A stretch of 64,000 nucleotides of DNA from an uncultured Akkermansia sp. (lineage in GTDB: Bacteria > Verrucomicrobiota > Verrucomicrobiia > Verrucomicrobiales > Akkermansiaceae). Positions 8,176-17,163 of this stretch are shown one piece after another (the first letter of the stretch is position 1; each line of letters begins with the position of its first letter). The notes under the pieces are model-generated. The model had not been told where the DNA came from. It made no database searches and saw only the letters and a list, made by a program, of their open reading frames with translations. Location: the NCBI GenBank assembly GCA_944390825.1, contig CALXRG010000015.1:1-64000 (forward strand). Direction: 5' to 3'. The translations under genes and the position numbers were made by a program.

Positions 8176-9096
8176 TTAAAGATCCGATAAATCTTCACAA
8201 ATCTGACTCAGATACAACTCCTCATCCTTCTCACTGAGGCACCCCTCCACTTCAGCTCCGATCTTTCCCCCTAGGAATGTTTCGTTGCAAAACTTACCAG
8301 CTATGGCCACTTTCTCCGTGGAATTTCTCAAGCTCCATTCGTACTGCAAATCCACATGGCCCAAGTCTATCGCTTGGTATCCCAAGATAGTCAAATCCAA
8401 AGCCAACACCGTAGCCGTTGGTCCTGCTGCAAGAATAAATAAATGAGATTTATTGTAGAGACAAGCAGAAGCAACGATTTCATCGTACCTTCGAAACGCA
8501 TTTTTAGCAGGAACAAGAATCCGTTTGACTGACGCGGCAGAGACAAAAAGATCATTTCCTACCCCCAGTCTACTATACGCTCCCTCTACAACTATCAAGT
8601 CCCGATCTTTCCACAGACCTTTCAACATAGAAACTAAAGGCCCAACATGTTCCTTATTTTGAAAAGCAAGGTAAAATCTTGAAATAAAGGCATTACCATA
8701 AACAATATCCCAGTCTATCATACCGTACCACTGGCGCCGGTGTAGACACATTTCGTTCGACCAGAACTCTCTAACTCTCTTCGTGTATTTCGTTAACGAT
8801 CCAAACACATCAGGGAGGCATACAAGAAGCAGGTTACTCCTTATGCAAGCTGCTAGCTTATCTGCCAGTCGCGGATCATATTCTTGGAAATTAAGATTTC
8901 CGCCCAGCATAAGAGCCATTTCGCCATCCCCAAAACGTGCCACTGAAACTCGTTTTTTCTGAATCAGTTCGACTGTTTCCAAAAGCCCCAAAATGCACGG
9001 TTTTTTTAAAACACAAGCGTATAGAGCATCCGAAAACTTGTGATGCATTGCGATGGCACGCCTAATTCCACGACAAAGAATATTAAACGCCTTCAT
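8176..9096 (-). CDS. GT-D-type glycosyltransferase (DUF1792 / SP_1767 family)
   Basis: 306 aa with the family hallmark SVARFGDGEM at residues ~51-60 (metal- and nucleotide-binding D-x-E), AAGPTATVLALDL near 227 and GHVDLQYEW near 248. DUF1792 is the founding GT-D fold, described as the third glycosyltransferase in assembly of serine-rich-repeat protein glycans. In this locus it more likely adds a hexose to the polysaccharide repeat unit. The start has a purine-rich AAGAAG ribosome site. A 78-nt AT-rich gap separates it from the pyruvyltransferase gene upstream. Confidence 0.78.
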   Translation of the reverse strand: MKAFNILCRGIRRAIAMHHKFSDALYACVLKKPCILGLLETVELIQKKRVSVARFGDGEMALMLGGNLNFQEYDPRLADKLAACIRSNLLLVCLPDVFGSLTKYTKRVREFWSNEMCLHRRQWYGMIDWDIVYGNAFISRFYLAFQNKEHVGPLVSMLKGLWKDRDLIVVEGAYSRLGVGNDLFVSAASVKRILVPAKNAFRRYDEIVASACLYNKSHLFILAAGPTATVLALDLTILGYQAIDLGHVDLQYEWSLRNSTEKVAIAGKFCNETFLGGKIGAEVEGCLSEKDEELYLSQICEDLSDL

Positions 9097-9174
9097 AACA
9101 TTTCTTCTTTTTTGTCCTTAAATTCGCATTGTATTCAACTGATTTGGCTGTAGCGCACAAATTTACTAACAGGT

Positions 9175-10302
9175 TCATATCGTATGACTAGCTCTTAAAA
9201 AAGAAATTCCTCTTTGCCGCTCACTCTCATGAATCGCATTTACTCTCTCCCAGTCAATCGGTGAGGCTAGTACACGAAGTATATCATCGGGCTCACAGCT
9301 CAGCACAAGCCGATCCTCCAACCCAAAAGTCTTGAGTAAGGTATCAAAACGGGCCATACCTCTGCGTTCATTTCCCAAGCAGACAAAAGGCTTATTGTAA
9401 ATGATGGAGAATACGCAGCCGTGGAAGGAATCCGTCACAACCGACTCGCAGTCACGCAGATAGCGCAGCCACTGCGCGACTGTGCAGTAAAATCGATCGC
9501 AACGCTTACGGGCTGAGGACTTCGGCAGCAGACGTTGATGGTACAGCCCCGAGCTCCTCTCTAAAGAGTCCAGCAATCGAGATACCTCGGCCGAATCATC
9601 CAACACGTAAGAGGCAAAGTAGGAAGTCTTCGGCACCCGCGTCTTCTCCGAGTTAATCACGCGCTCATAATCCTCCAGAGTTGCCAGCAGCGTAGGATCC
9701 GGCATCTGCACCGCATCCACTCCGAAAACCTCTTTGCAGATGCGTACTCCTGAGAATTCTCGAACTGAAACTGCCTTAAAATCTCTGAGAAGATTCGTAC
9801 ACCGGCGCCCAGTTTCCTGATCAGATTCCCACTGATCGAGTCCAAAAGAAGCCGCATAGGAGAAAGAAGATTGTCTTTGTTTTTTGCTGGCGAAATCGAG
9901 AAAGAAGAAGCTCTGTTTCCTGAAGATGTCTGCATAGGTCTTCCTCCACACTTGATCGCTGCCTACGATATAAGAGTTAATGTTTTGTTGCTCCGCTGAT
10001 TCGTGGATGACAATATCTTTAAACCATTTGTTCTGAAAAGAACGTGCCTGCTCCCATAGGGCTATCTCCATGGCTCCGACCTTGTTCTCTCCAGGGAAAA
10101 GTCTCAGCAGAAGTCGTTCGACTGCATAGCGGGATGCGAGATACAGCCGTCGCCACCATGGTCGAGAATCCTGAGGTTTCCACGTCAGCAGCGAAGCTTT
10201 GACATGTGGCATCCTGTTGCAGACAGAGTATAAGGCAAGAGCTTGGAGCATGCCTCCAAAATTGCCCCACAAAGGCAAGGTGACTATTCCTACATGTTTC
10301 AT
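9175..10302 (-). CDS. Polysaccharide pyruvyltransferase family protein
   Basis: 375 aa of the CsaB/PssK/WcaK-type family. Visible marks are the N-terminal VGIVTLPLWGNFGGMLQALAL, GSDQVWR (~113-119), and the C-terminal VTDSFHGCVFSIIYNKPF with the conserved D-S-F-H-G (~292). The enzyme would transfer pyruvate from PEP as a ketal to a sugar, giving the polymer negative charge. It is separated by 3 nt from the GT2 gene upstream and lies in the same operon as the F420-type Fe-S protein. Sugar acceptor unknown. Confidence 0.85.
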   Translation of the reverse strand: MKHVGIVTLPLWGNFGGMLQALALYSVCNRMPHVKASLLTWKPQDSRPWWRRLYLASRYAVERLLLRLFPGENKVGAMEIALWEQARSFQNKWFKDIVIHESAEQQNINSYIVGSDQVWRKTYADIFRKQSFFFLDFASKKQRQSSFSYAASFGLDQWESDQETGRRCTNLLRDFKAVSVREFSGVRICKEVFGVDAVQMPDPTLLATLEDYERVINSEKTRVPKTSYFASYVLDDSAEVSRLLDSLERSSGLYHQRLLPKSSARKRCDRFYCTVAQWLRYLRDCESVVTDSFHGCVFSIIYNKPFVCLGNERRGMARFDTLLKTFGLEDRLVLSCEPDDILRVLASPIDWERVNAIHESERQRGISFLRASHTI

Positions 10303-10305
10303 AGC

Positions 10306-11277
10306 TTAGTGCTGACAGCGCAGGATGGAAAGGAGATTCAGGAGCATATACTGTAGGGCGATGGGTACCCTCTGGATGAATGTGATAAAGAGCCTCTCTT
10401 TCAGGCTCTGCGCGCAGTATTTGTTCAGGCGGAGAGTCTTGGACTCTCTGATTCGTGAGACAAGTTCGGCGTATTGATCGCGGCGATATTTCAAGAAAAA
10501 ACAGCTGGCAATCACCCCCTTTAGAACGTTAATTCCCCCCGACTTGGGGTAGGGGGACACGAGCCCTCGGCTCTCATAGAGCGAGTGAAGATGGCGCAAG
10601 CTCTCCTCCAGATAATCCATGATAAGGGACGGATCATGGACTTTATGCGATGCCGAGTTTGCATTATCGCGTCGATAAATATATTTTCTCGCGCTGCATG
10701 TCCTGATGCCAGAGCACATATTGAGATAAACATAGTAGAAAATCGAGTCCTCTCCGTAGGGGAGCCCGACAGGGAATCGAATATCATGATTCTTGATAAT
10801 GCTCGTGCGGAATAGTTTACACATAGGCCCGCAGAAGTTCAAGATCTCATGGGTAAGAAATCCGCGACCACTCAAGGGAGGTGAGTCCGAAAAAGAACGC
10901 GAGACCTTAATCCTTTTTGCATCTAGGTCCAGCATACCCTGTATCACCAAGTCAACCCCTCCTTGGTTATCCGACTCAAAAGCAGCAAGGAAATGTTTTA
11001 GCACTAAATCATCAGCATCTATAAAACAGATCCACTCTCCTCGGGCGGCTTCAATACCGGCATTTCGCGCTCTGCTGACCCCTCCGTTTTCTTGGTGAAT
11101 GACTGTCACCCGCCTGTCTTGTTCTGCAAAACTATCACAAATTTCTCCACTGCGATCAGGGCTGCCATCATCAACTAAGATGAGCTCATAATCCCTGTAG
11201 CTTTGTCTGAGAATGCTGCGGATGCAGTCGTATAAATACGGTTCTGCCTTGTATACGGGAACAACAACACTAATCAT
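10306..11277 (-). CDS. GT2-family glycosyltransferase
   Basis: 323 aa. GT-A fold: ISVVVPVYKAEPYL at the N-terminus, LVDDGSPD (~35-42), NGGVSRARNAG (~63-73) and the metal-binding FIDADD (~84-89). The C-terminal third is less conserved and determines acceptor. Start overlaps the preceding GT4 gene by 4 nt (ATGA), so translation is coupled. Donor sugar not predictable. Confidence 0.88.
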   Translation of the reverse strand: MISVVVPVYKAEPYLYDCIRSILRQSYRDYELILVDDGSPDRSGEICDSFAEQDRRVTVIHQENGGVSRARNAGIEAARGEWICFIDADDLVLKHFLAAFESDNQGGVDLVIQGMLDLDAKRIKVSRSFSDSPPLSGRGFLTHEILNFCGPMCKLFRTSIIKNHDIRFPVGLPYGEDSIFYYVYLNMCSGIRTCSARKYIYRRDNANSASHKVHDPSLIMDYLEESLRHLHSLYESRGLVSPYPKSGGINVLKGVIASCFFLKYRRDQYAELVSRIRESKTLRLNKYCAQSLKERLFITFIQRVPIALQYMLLNLLSILRCQH

Positions 11278-12407
11278 GACTCGCCTGCAATACTGTGGTA
11301 AAAATGAAGCATGTCATTCCAGACATCTGTGCGATTGTAGAATCGTTGGACTCTTGATTGTGCACATGCGCCGAGGCGCTTACGGAGATCCGCATCGCCG
11401 TAAAGCTCTCTCATCCATTGAAGAAGTTCCGCTTCCTGTCCTGAGGTGTAAAGCTCACCCGTTTGGTGGTTAAGAACGATTTCGTTGCATCCCCTGATGT
11501 TTGTCGCAATAGAAGGTAATCCCATTGCTCCTGCTTCGAGAAGAGAGCAGTTGCATCCTTCCCGGTGGGATGGCAATACAAAGATATCCGCCATCTCGAG
11601 CCAGTCCGGCACGTTGTCTTGCCCGCCTACGGCATGGATGTGAGGGTGGTTCTGAATAAGAGTTTTGGTCTGTTCGGCTATGGGATCCAGAGATTCTTCC
11701 TCCTTGCCCACGAGTACCAAATCTACTTTTGCCCCCTCCTCAAGAAGTCTCGTAAAAGCCGGTACCAACTCGTCGATTCCCTTGTCATGGACAATCCGGC
11801 CGACGTAAATGAAAACAACTGAATCGTCGTGCAGGTTAAGTTGTTCACGCATCATTGCTCTTTTCCTGGAAGGCTTGAATTTCTCTAAGTCGATCCCGTT
11901 GATATTTCCATGCCAAAAGACTTCAATGGGCTTGCGGGTTACATGTTGTTCCTCCACATATTCTTTAGTTCCAAAGCCATCCGCATTGAGATGCGTTGCA
12001 AACAAGCAGGTTAGAGCATTTGTCATTCGCACGATACCGCGCACAATGGGATTTGGGAGCTTCAGCTCCCCGTTGAACATGGCGATGCGGACCGGCACCC
12101 GTGCCATCCATGCCGCAACGGTACCTAGCAGTCCGGCCTTGGGCGTCATCGTATGAACAATATCGGGTTTTTCGCGTCGTAGCAATTGGTAGAGACGCCA
12201 AAGCGAGACGAGATCTTTCAGCGGTGCGATACGCCGTTCGATGGGAACGGCATGCGTCTTGAGCCCCTGGGCATGAAATTGCTCATGCTCTACACCTGGG
12301 GAACATACAGCACTGACTTCGTACTTGCCAGCCAGAAACAGCATTCTTTCTCTCAAAAAACTCTGCACAGAAGCAGGAACGGCTACAATGTAGATTAGCT
12401 TTTTCAT
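11274..12407 (-). CDS. GT4-family glycosyltransferase
   Basis: 377 aa with two Rossmann-like domains (GT-B fold). The N-terminal domain starts KKLIYIVAVPASVQSFL; VHTMTPKAGLLG (~84-95) is typical of the CapM/EpsD/PglA-like subgroup. The C-terminal domain has FIYVGRIVHDKG (~199-210) and the EX7E-type region SHREGCNCSLLEAGAMGLP (~276-294). Retaining transfer onto the lipid-linked oligosaccharide is expected. It sits 1 nt after the stop codon of the GT2 gene at 12409. Confidence 0.87.
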   Translation of the reverse strand: MKKLIYIVAVPASVQSFLRERMLFLAGKYEVSAVCSPGVEHEQFHAQGLKTHAVPIERRIAPLKDLVSLWRLYQLLRREKPDIVHTMTPKAGLLGTVAAWMARVPVRIAMFNGELKLPNPIVRGIVRMTNALTCLFATHLNADGFGTKEYVEEQHVTRKPIEVFWHGNINGIDLEKFKPSRKRAMMREQLNLHDDSVVFIYVGRIVHDKGIDELVPAFTRLLEEGAKVDLVLVGKEEESLDPIAEQTKTLIQNHPHIHAVGGQDNVPDWLEMADIFVLPSHREGCNCSLLEAGAMGLPSIATNIRGCNEIVLNHQTGELYTSGQEAELLQWMRELYGDADLRKRLGACAQSRVQRFYNRTDVWNDMLHFYHSIAGES

Positions 12408-12408
12408 T

Positions 12409-13302
12409 TTAAGAATGTCGCGTTTTGAGTCTAATCATGAGGTTCAGCATAATGCCGAAGGGAATAGCTAAAATTGTAAGTGCCTTTTTTGGAGAATCCT
12501 TGATAAATGACCACTTTTTCATAAAAATGCTATTCGACACGTAATGAATACACTCGACGAATTTTCGTCTGCGTGTCAAGGAAAAAATCATGGAGCTCCT
12601 TCTCGCAATATCCCATCCCTTAAGGTTTTTTACGTACTGGCGGTACATATTGAGAGACGAGCCGTCAGGCAAATATTCAACCAGGTAAATGACACGATTG
12701 TACAACAACCATGGCCACTTGGCATCAATAAATTGATTTTTATAAGCCATGCTACCGTATTTCTCGTCCTCGAATTCCGGATATTCGGGGGCAGCTTTTG
12801 CAACTTCTGTCCGAAAAATGATTTTTTTGTCACCTCTCACTCCCTGCGTCTCGCGTAACCAGTTTTCGTGTGCAATAGGCACTCCCGAGGGAAATTCGCT
12901 ACCAATGATACCGCCTCCTATAAATCCATCCAGTGCGATAAAACCAGCTACATGCTCTTGCTCTTTTCGGTGAGAATCCCAAAAATTTAATATACACTCT
13001 ATACAATCGTCAGTCAGCATATCGTCAGAGTCCATACACATGCAAAGTTCCGTTGTGATATTACGAAATGCTGTATTATGAGCGGTGTGCATTCCACCGT
13101 TTTCTTTATAGATGTAGCGTATAGGGATCTTCCTTTCCGATTGCCATGACTCAACGAATTCTCTCGTATTGTCTGTTGAACCGTCGTCGACGACTAGCCA
13201 CTCGAAATCTTTGTTACTCTGGCGCAGAAGTGAGCCATAAGCTCGCCCTAAGCAGTATGCGCGATTAAATGTAGGTGTAAAGACGGTTATTCTGTGCTTC
13301 AT
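12409..13302 (-). CDS. GT2-family glycosyltransferase
   Basis: 297 aa. ITVFTPTFNRAYCLGRAY, LVVDDGSTDNT (~36-46), ENGGMHTAHN (~67-76) and MCMDSDDML (~88-96) mark a GT-A enzyme. KYGSMAYKN in the middle and a basic C-terminus (MIRLKTRHS) complete it. The sequence is AT-richer than the core genes. A 7-nt gap separates it from the upstream GT32 gene. Confidence 0.87.
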   Translation of the reverse strand: MKHRITVFTPTFNRAYCLGRAYGSLLRQSNKDFEWLVVDDGSTDNTREFVESWQSERKIPIRYIYKENGGMHTAHNTAFRNITTELCMCMDSDDMLTDDCIECILNFWDSHRKEQEHVAGFIALDGFIGGGIIGSEFPSGVPIAHENWLRETQGVRGDKKIIFRTEVAKAAPEYPEFEDEKYGSMAYKNQFIDAKWPWLLYNRVIYLVEYLPDGSSLNMYRQYVKNLKGWDIARRSSMIFSLTRRRKFVECIHYVSNSIFMKKWSFIKDSPKKALTILAIPFGIMLNLMIRLKTRHS

Positions 13303-13309
13303 GTTAATG

Positions 13310-14041
13310 CTATCGTGAGGATTTACCTGAGAGGTTTCTGAGTCTCTTTAGTATAGCCAATGGAATCAGGGACTGCATTTTGAGGCGCCATCTTACCCAT
13401 TTTGGCAACCACGTGCAATCGAAATGGTGGATGCTGCGCGTATTATCTGTCACATAGATGGGGGCCCCAATCATGGCTTGTGGGCAAAAATACTCCGCAG
13501 GGTAAATCGTCACATCCTTGCATTGGGTAAGCTGTCCATCCAGTGTTGTCCCCAATTGTTCTATAATATCACTCGTTATAGTGCAAACAGTCCCTTGCTC
13601 ATCCGGGGCAAAATGTTCGAAAGCCAGATACTTTTTCAACACTTCACCCCAAACCTCATTTTCAGCATCACAAGCACAACCCAAGCCCGGATTGACATAC
13701 AACCGGCTTTGCCGTTCCTGAGTGCGGGCCTCCATTCCTAAAAAGCTGCCGAGCTCCAATATATCATCCATCGGGCGTATCACCTCAACATCCGTATCAA
13801 AATAGACGCCCCCCTCCTGGTGCAATATCCAGAAGCGTGCGAAATCACTCACAAAGGCATATTTCTTCGCCGCATAAGCCTCAGCCGTGTACGGCACCAT
13901 CCGGACATCAAAGTTGCTCTCGTTCCACTCCTTGATCTCGTAATCGGGAAAGAACTTGCGCCACGAATCGATACATTTGAGGGCCGACTTGGGTAAAGGC
14001 TTTCCTCCAAACCAACAGTAGTGGATAATTTTAGGGATCAT
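13310..14041 (-). CDS. GT32-family glycosyltransferase (OCH1/capsule-type, DXD motif)
   Basis: 243 aa. IPKIIHYCWFGGKPLP at the start, the AFVSDFARF segment (~62-70) and the catalytic DTDVE (~82-86) following GGVYF define the glycosyltransferase-sugar-binding DXD family. Bacterial members transfer Gal, Man or similar in capsule synthesis. Its start overlaps the acyltransferase stop by 4 nt. Confidence 0.88.
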   Translation of the reverse strand: MIPKIIHYCWFGGKPLPKSALKCIDSWRKFFPDYEIKEWNESNFDVRMVPYTAEAYAAKKYAFVSDFARFWILHQEGGVYFDTDVEVIRPMDDILELGSFLGMEARTQERQSRLYVNPGLGCACDAENEVWGEVLKKYLAFEHFAPDEQGTVCTITSDIIEQLGTTLDGQLTQCKDVTIYPAEYFCPQAMIGAPIYVTDNTRSIHHFDCTWLPKWVRWRLKMQSLIPLAILKRLRNLSGKSSR

Positions 14042-15096
14042 ATAATGTAACGGCTTCCAGGGATGAATGAAACAAGTTTAATAAGAGCCCATGAGATGGC
14101 AAATGTCAAGACGGCAACGCACGGGATTTGAACAGCGTATGAAGCATGGGGATACAAGCTTGACCAAAGAGGCCAAATACCATCCCGCATGACAAAAATG
14201 TGGACGAGATATATACCAAATGTCCGAGAAGCAAGAGCTTTGACGAAGGCGTGAAACTTAGTCAATCTCGATGATTGAACCACATCTGAGTTCTTAGTAT
14301 GAAAGAGGCTTTCAAATTTCTGACAAAGCAAAAAGTACCCCACTGCCATCAGCGCGACATTAAAAACGAGATTTCCATAGACGGTCCCATTTTCGACAGG
14401 GGGAAAACGGAAAAGCAAAACGCTGGCCGGTATTCCGACAATGATCGAAACGACCAGCACATAGTATTTTCTCCCTACCCTTCTCAATGAAAGAGGATAC
14501 CGGTGTAAATACGAGCCTAGCACCATATAGCCTAAGAAGCCTCCAAATGGCGAGAGCATCCTATAGTAACTGCCATCCACGTTGCACCGTCCTCCCAACC
14601 AAGGATCGATGTAGGGCATCATTAGAGTAATACCCCACAGGATGAGGAAGTACTCCATATTCTTTTTCTCCTGGAAGGCCGGACTCAGGAGTGGAGCCAA
14701 CAAATACAGCCCCATCAGAGCGTAGAGAAACCAGTAGACGCCATTGATCCTATCAAATGGCATAATCATCAAATCCTGCAGAATACCTTCCCAGGATATT
14801 TTCCCCTGCACACGCCATATCAAAAGTGAAACCAAGGTCCAAAACAACACAGGAACGGCTATCCTGACAACTTTATGCCGTATATACGCGCTTAATGGCT
14901 TGTTGACAGGAAACAATAAAGCCCCGCTTAACATAAAAAACAAAGCATTACACGGACTTGCTGCATAATTATATATGCTGAGCCATACATTTCCCTCCCC
15001 ATCAGAAGTCGGCAACGGAGCGTGAAATACACACACGAGCATACATGCCAATATGCGCACATAATCAAGATAAGGAATATGACCTGTTTGTTTCAT
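14038..15096 (-). CDS. Acyltransferase-3 family membrane O-acetyltransferase
   Basis: 352 aa with about ten membrane helices. The N-terminus YLDYVRILACMLVCVFHAPLP carries the conserved His of the family, and FFMLSGALLFP follows in helix 2. Family members (OafA, WecH, ExoZ) move acetyl or similar groups from cytosolic donors to surface sugars. Four-nt overlaps on both sides place it firmly in the operon. It predicts O-acyl decoration of the polymer. Confidence 0.87.
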   Translation of the reverse strand: MKQTGHIPYLDYVRILACMLVCVFHAPLPTSDGEGNVWLSIYNYAASPCNALFFMLSGALLFPVNKPLSAYIRHKVVRIAVPVLFWTLVSLLIWRVQGKISWEGILQDLMIMPFDRINGVYWFLYALMGLYLLAPLLSPAFQEKKNMEYFLILWGITLMMPYIDPWLGGRCNVDGSYYRMLSPFGGFLGYMVLGSYLHRYPLSLRRVGRKYYVLVVSIIVGIPASVLLFRFPPVENGTVYGNLVFNVALMAVGYFLLCQKFESLFHTKNSDVVQSSRLTKFHAFVKALASRTFGIYLVHIFVMRDGIWPLWSSLYPHASYAVQIPCVAVLTFAISWALIKLVSFIPGSRYII

Positions 15097-16106
15097 TTAT
15101 GTTTTAGAATGAAGGTTAACCGACAAAGAATAAACTCCAAACGAGGGTAGCGAAGAAAAACAGCTTCCATAAATCTCCTCATGACAGGAAGAGAACTTTG
15201 CATCACCCTCAATACGGATCCTTTACATTTATCTGTTTTGACGGACTCCCACCTTACAGGCTTCCCCTTGCACACAGACTCCCCAAACACAGAATTATAC
15301 AAGACACGCCGGATGGAAAGCCAGACTGACATATCGTTTCTTTCCAGATGCCTTAACACATCCATGACAGAGCGGTAAGCCAGTATTGTATGCCAAACTG
15401 GATCCCGACGGGATAATGAATGGGGTGTCACCCGATAAGCATAATAAGCCCCGGACACACGTCGTACTGCAGGGAAAAAAGACATATACCATGCCAGCCA
15501 CACGTTATCTTCCCTATAACTCAGATTTTCATCAAATAAAATCCTCTTACTCTGCACCAACTCCCTCTCGATGAGAAAGCCCCAGACATAGCCATGATTG
15601 AATTCACGGATCATCTTATAGGTCGGATATGCTCTCTGCTCCTGAGACACAGAATAAGAGACATTATCCAGCTCCTCGTTTGTCTTGAAGCGGATAACGG
15701 GCAATACTGGTACACACTCAGATCTATAGTTTTCTAACAAAATTTCCAAGGAGTTTTCTGACAATACATCGTCGGAGTCAAGGAAAAAAAGGTATTGACC
15801 TCTTGCTGCTTGAATACCCACATTTCTTGAATGGGAAACGCCTCGATTTGCGGTTTTAGTCAACAGAAGGTAATCCATGGAGGAAGACTCCAGCAAACGC
15901 GTCGCCAGCTCTACTGTACCATCTGTGCTGGCATCATCGATGAGAACGATCTCCACATCACGGAGGCTCTGCGCAAACACCGAGCGCAAACAATCCTCAA
16001 GATAAGCCTCGCCGTTATACACTGGAATAATCACAGAAACAGCAGGACTCTCCAACCTACTCCGTTGAGCGTACTTAACACCCATATCAGAACGCTTCTC
16101 ATTCAT
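15093..16106 (-). CDS. GT2-family glycosyltransferase
   Basis: 337 aa from ATG 16106 (MNEKRSDMG...), preferred over an upstream start because AGGAG lies 9 nt before it and the longer start would run into the preceding gene. GT-A motifs: VSVIIPVYNGEAYL (~24-37), VLIDDAST (~56-63), NRGVSHSRN (~87-95) and FFLDSDDVL (~106-114). The gene ends with a 4-nt overlap onto the acyltransferase gene. Confidence 0.87.
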   Translation of the reverse strand: MNEKRSDMGVKYAQRSRLESPAVSVIIPVYNGEAYLEDCLRSVFAQSLRDVEIVLIDDASTDGTVELATRLLESSSMDYLLLTKTANRGVSHSRNVGIQAARGQYLFFLDSDDVLSENSLEILLENYRSECVPVLPVIRFKTNEELDNVSYSVSQEQRAYPTYKMIREFNHGYVWGFLIERELVQSKRILFDENLSYREDNVWLAWYMSFFPAVRRVSGAYYAYRVTPHSLSRRDPVWHTILAYRSVMDVLRHLERNDMSVWLSIRRVLYNSVFGESVCKGKPVRWESVKTDKCKGSVLRVMQSSLPVMRRFMEAVFLRYPRLEFILCRLTFILKHK

Positions 16107-16110
16107 AATA

Positions 16111-17163
16111 CTAGACTCCTGTGTGATTTGTGCATGAGCACTCCCGTACAAGCTGCTTCTCCAAAATCAACTGCTTTTCCCTGTATTCGACACTCGCCAA
16201 GTAGGAAAAACCGTCCCGATATCCCCTGATGCATGCTGCTATGCACCCCCAGTGCGAAGGCCGCCAGCCATAGAAAGCAAGATGCAAGCCTACATTAAAC
16301 GACATCTTCCAAAGCATACCCAAAGCACTCAAATAACGTCTGAGGGGAGCTCCATGCAAGCGAGAGTACTGGAAACGGTGCCAGAAGATAACGAGATTAC
16401 GACATGAATCGTGCTTAATCGTGACGTGCTTGGAGACCTTCTCGACCAAGGTACTAACCGAGCTTGCGGCATGAAGATGATGGTACGGATATTCATGCGC
16501 GTAGACGCAAATCATTCCCATCAGATATGCTTTATAGAAAAAAACCTGATCTTCAGGATAAGCATAGCGGACATTCTCTTCCAGCCACATTTCCTGCTCG
16601 TAATCCAGCCTCTGAGCCGCCTTGCAACTCATGAAGCTGCACCCTCCTGATCCTGTTTGAGTATAGTAGACCTTCCCCTTTATCAACGGCTCCTGCCTAA
16701 TGGTGCCCCCCAAAGAAGAAATTCTAAGCGCGTAAGGCGATCGCTTTTTGCTGACATATGCTCCCGATCCCAAAAAAGAAATGATCCTACTCACGATTCC
16801 TGGTTCTCCCGTCACCGCATCATCATCAATTACAGGGCACACCACATCAGCATTTGCAGTGTTCATAAGTCCCCAGAGTTTCTCGACAAAATCCGGAGGG
16901 AACTCCACATCATCATCCACAATCAGGAGGTAATCTCCCTTGGCGGCATTGATGCCATCCACACGCTGGCGCACCATGCCTTTCGGCCCGCGAATGAAAA
17001 TCTCCGTACCCAACCTCTCCTTAGGCAGCTCATACTCAGGCGGGATGACGACGATAAACTCCATGGGCTGGATGGTCTGGGCTTTGATCGAATCCAGCAA
17101 AGCCTGATATTTCTCGCCACCGTAGCCCAGCGTACGCAATACTACAGAATAATTCAATGTCAT
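16111..17163 (-). CDS. GT2-like glycosyltransferase
   Basis: 350 aa from ATG 17163, which overlaps the upstream stop as ATGA; an in-frame start 60 nt further up would lie inside the previous gene. GT-A features: YSVVLRTLGYGGEKYQALLD, MVRQRVDGINAAKGDYLL (~62-79) and VDDDVEFPPDF (~81-91, metal site). The motifs diverge from ordinary GT2 enzymes, and PEDQVFFYKAYLMG (~222-235) marks the acceptor half. Specificity unknown. Confidence 0.82.
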   Translation of the reverse strand: MTLNYSVVLRTLGYGGEKYQALLDSIKAQTIQPMEFIVVIPPEYELPKERLGTEIFIRGPKGMVRQRVDGINAAKGDYLLIVDDDVEFPPDFVEKLWGLMNTANADVVCPVIDDDAVTGEPGIVSRIISFLGSGAYVSKKRSPYALRISSLGGTIRQEPLIKGKVYYTQTGSGGCSFMSCKAAQRLDYEQEMWLEENVRYAYPEDQVFFYKAYLMGMICVYAHEYPYHHLHAASSVSTLVEKVSKHVTIKHDSCRNLVIFWHRFQYSRLHGAPLRRYLSALGMLWKMSFNVGLHLAFYGWRPSHWGCIAACIRGYRDGFSYLASVEYREKQLILEKQLVRECSCTNHTGV

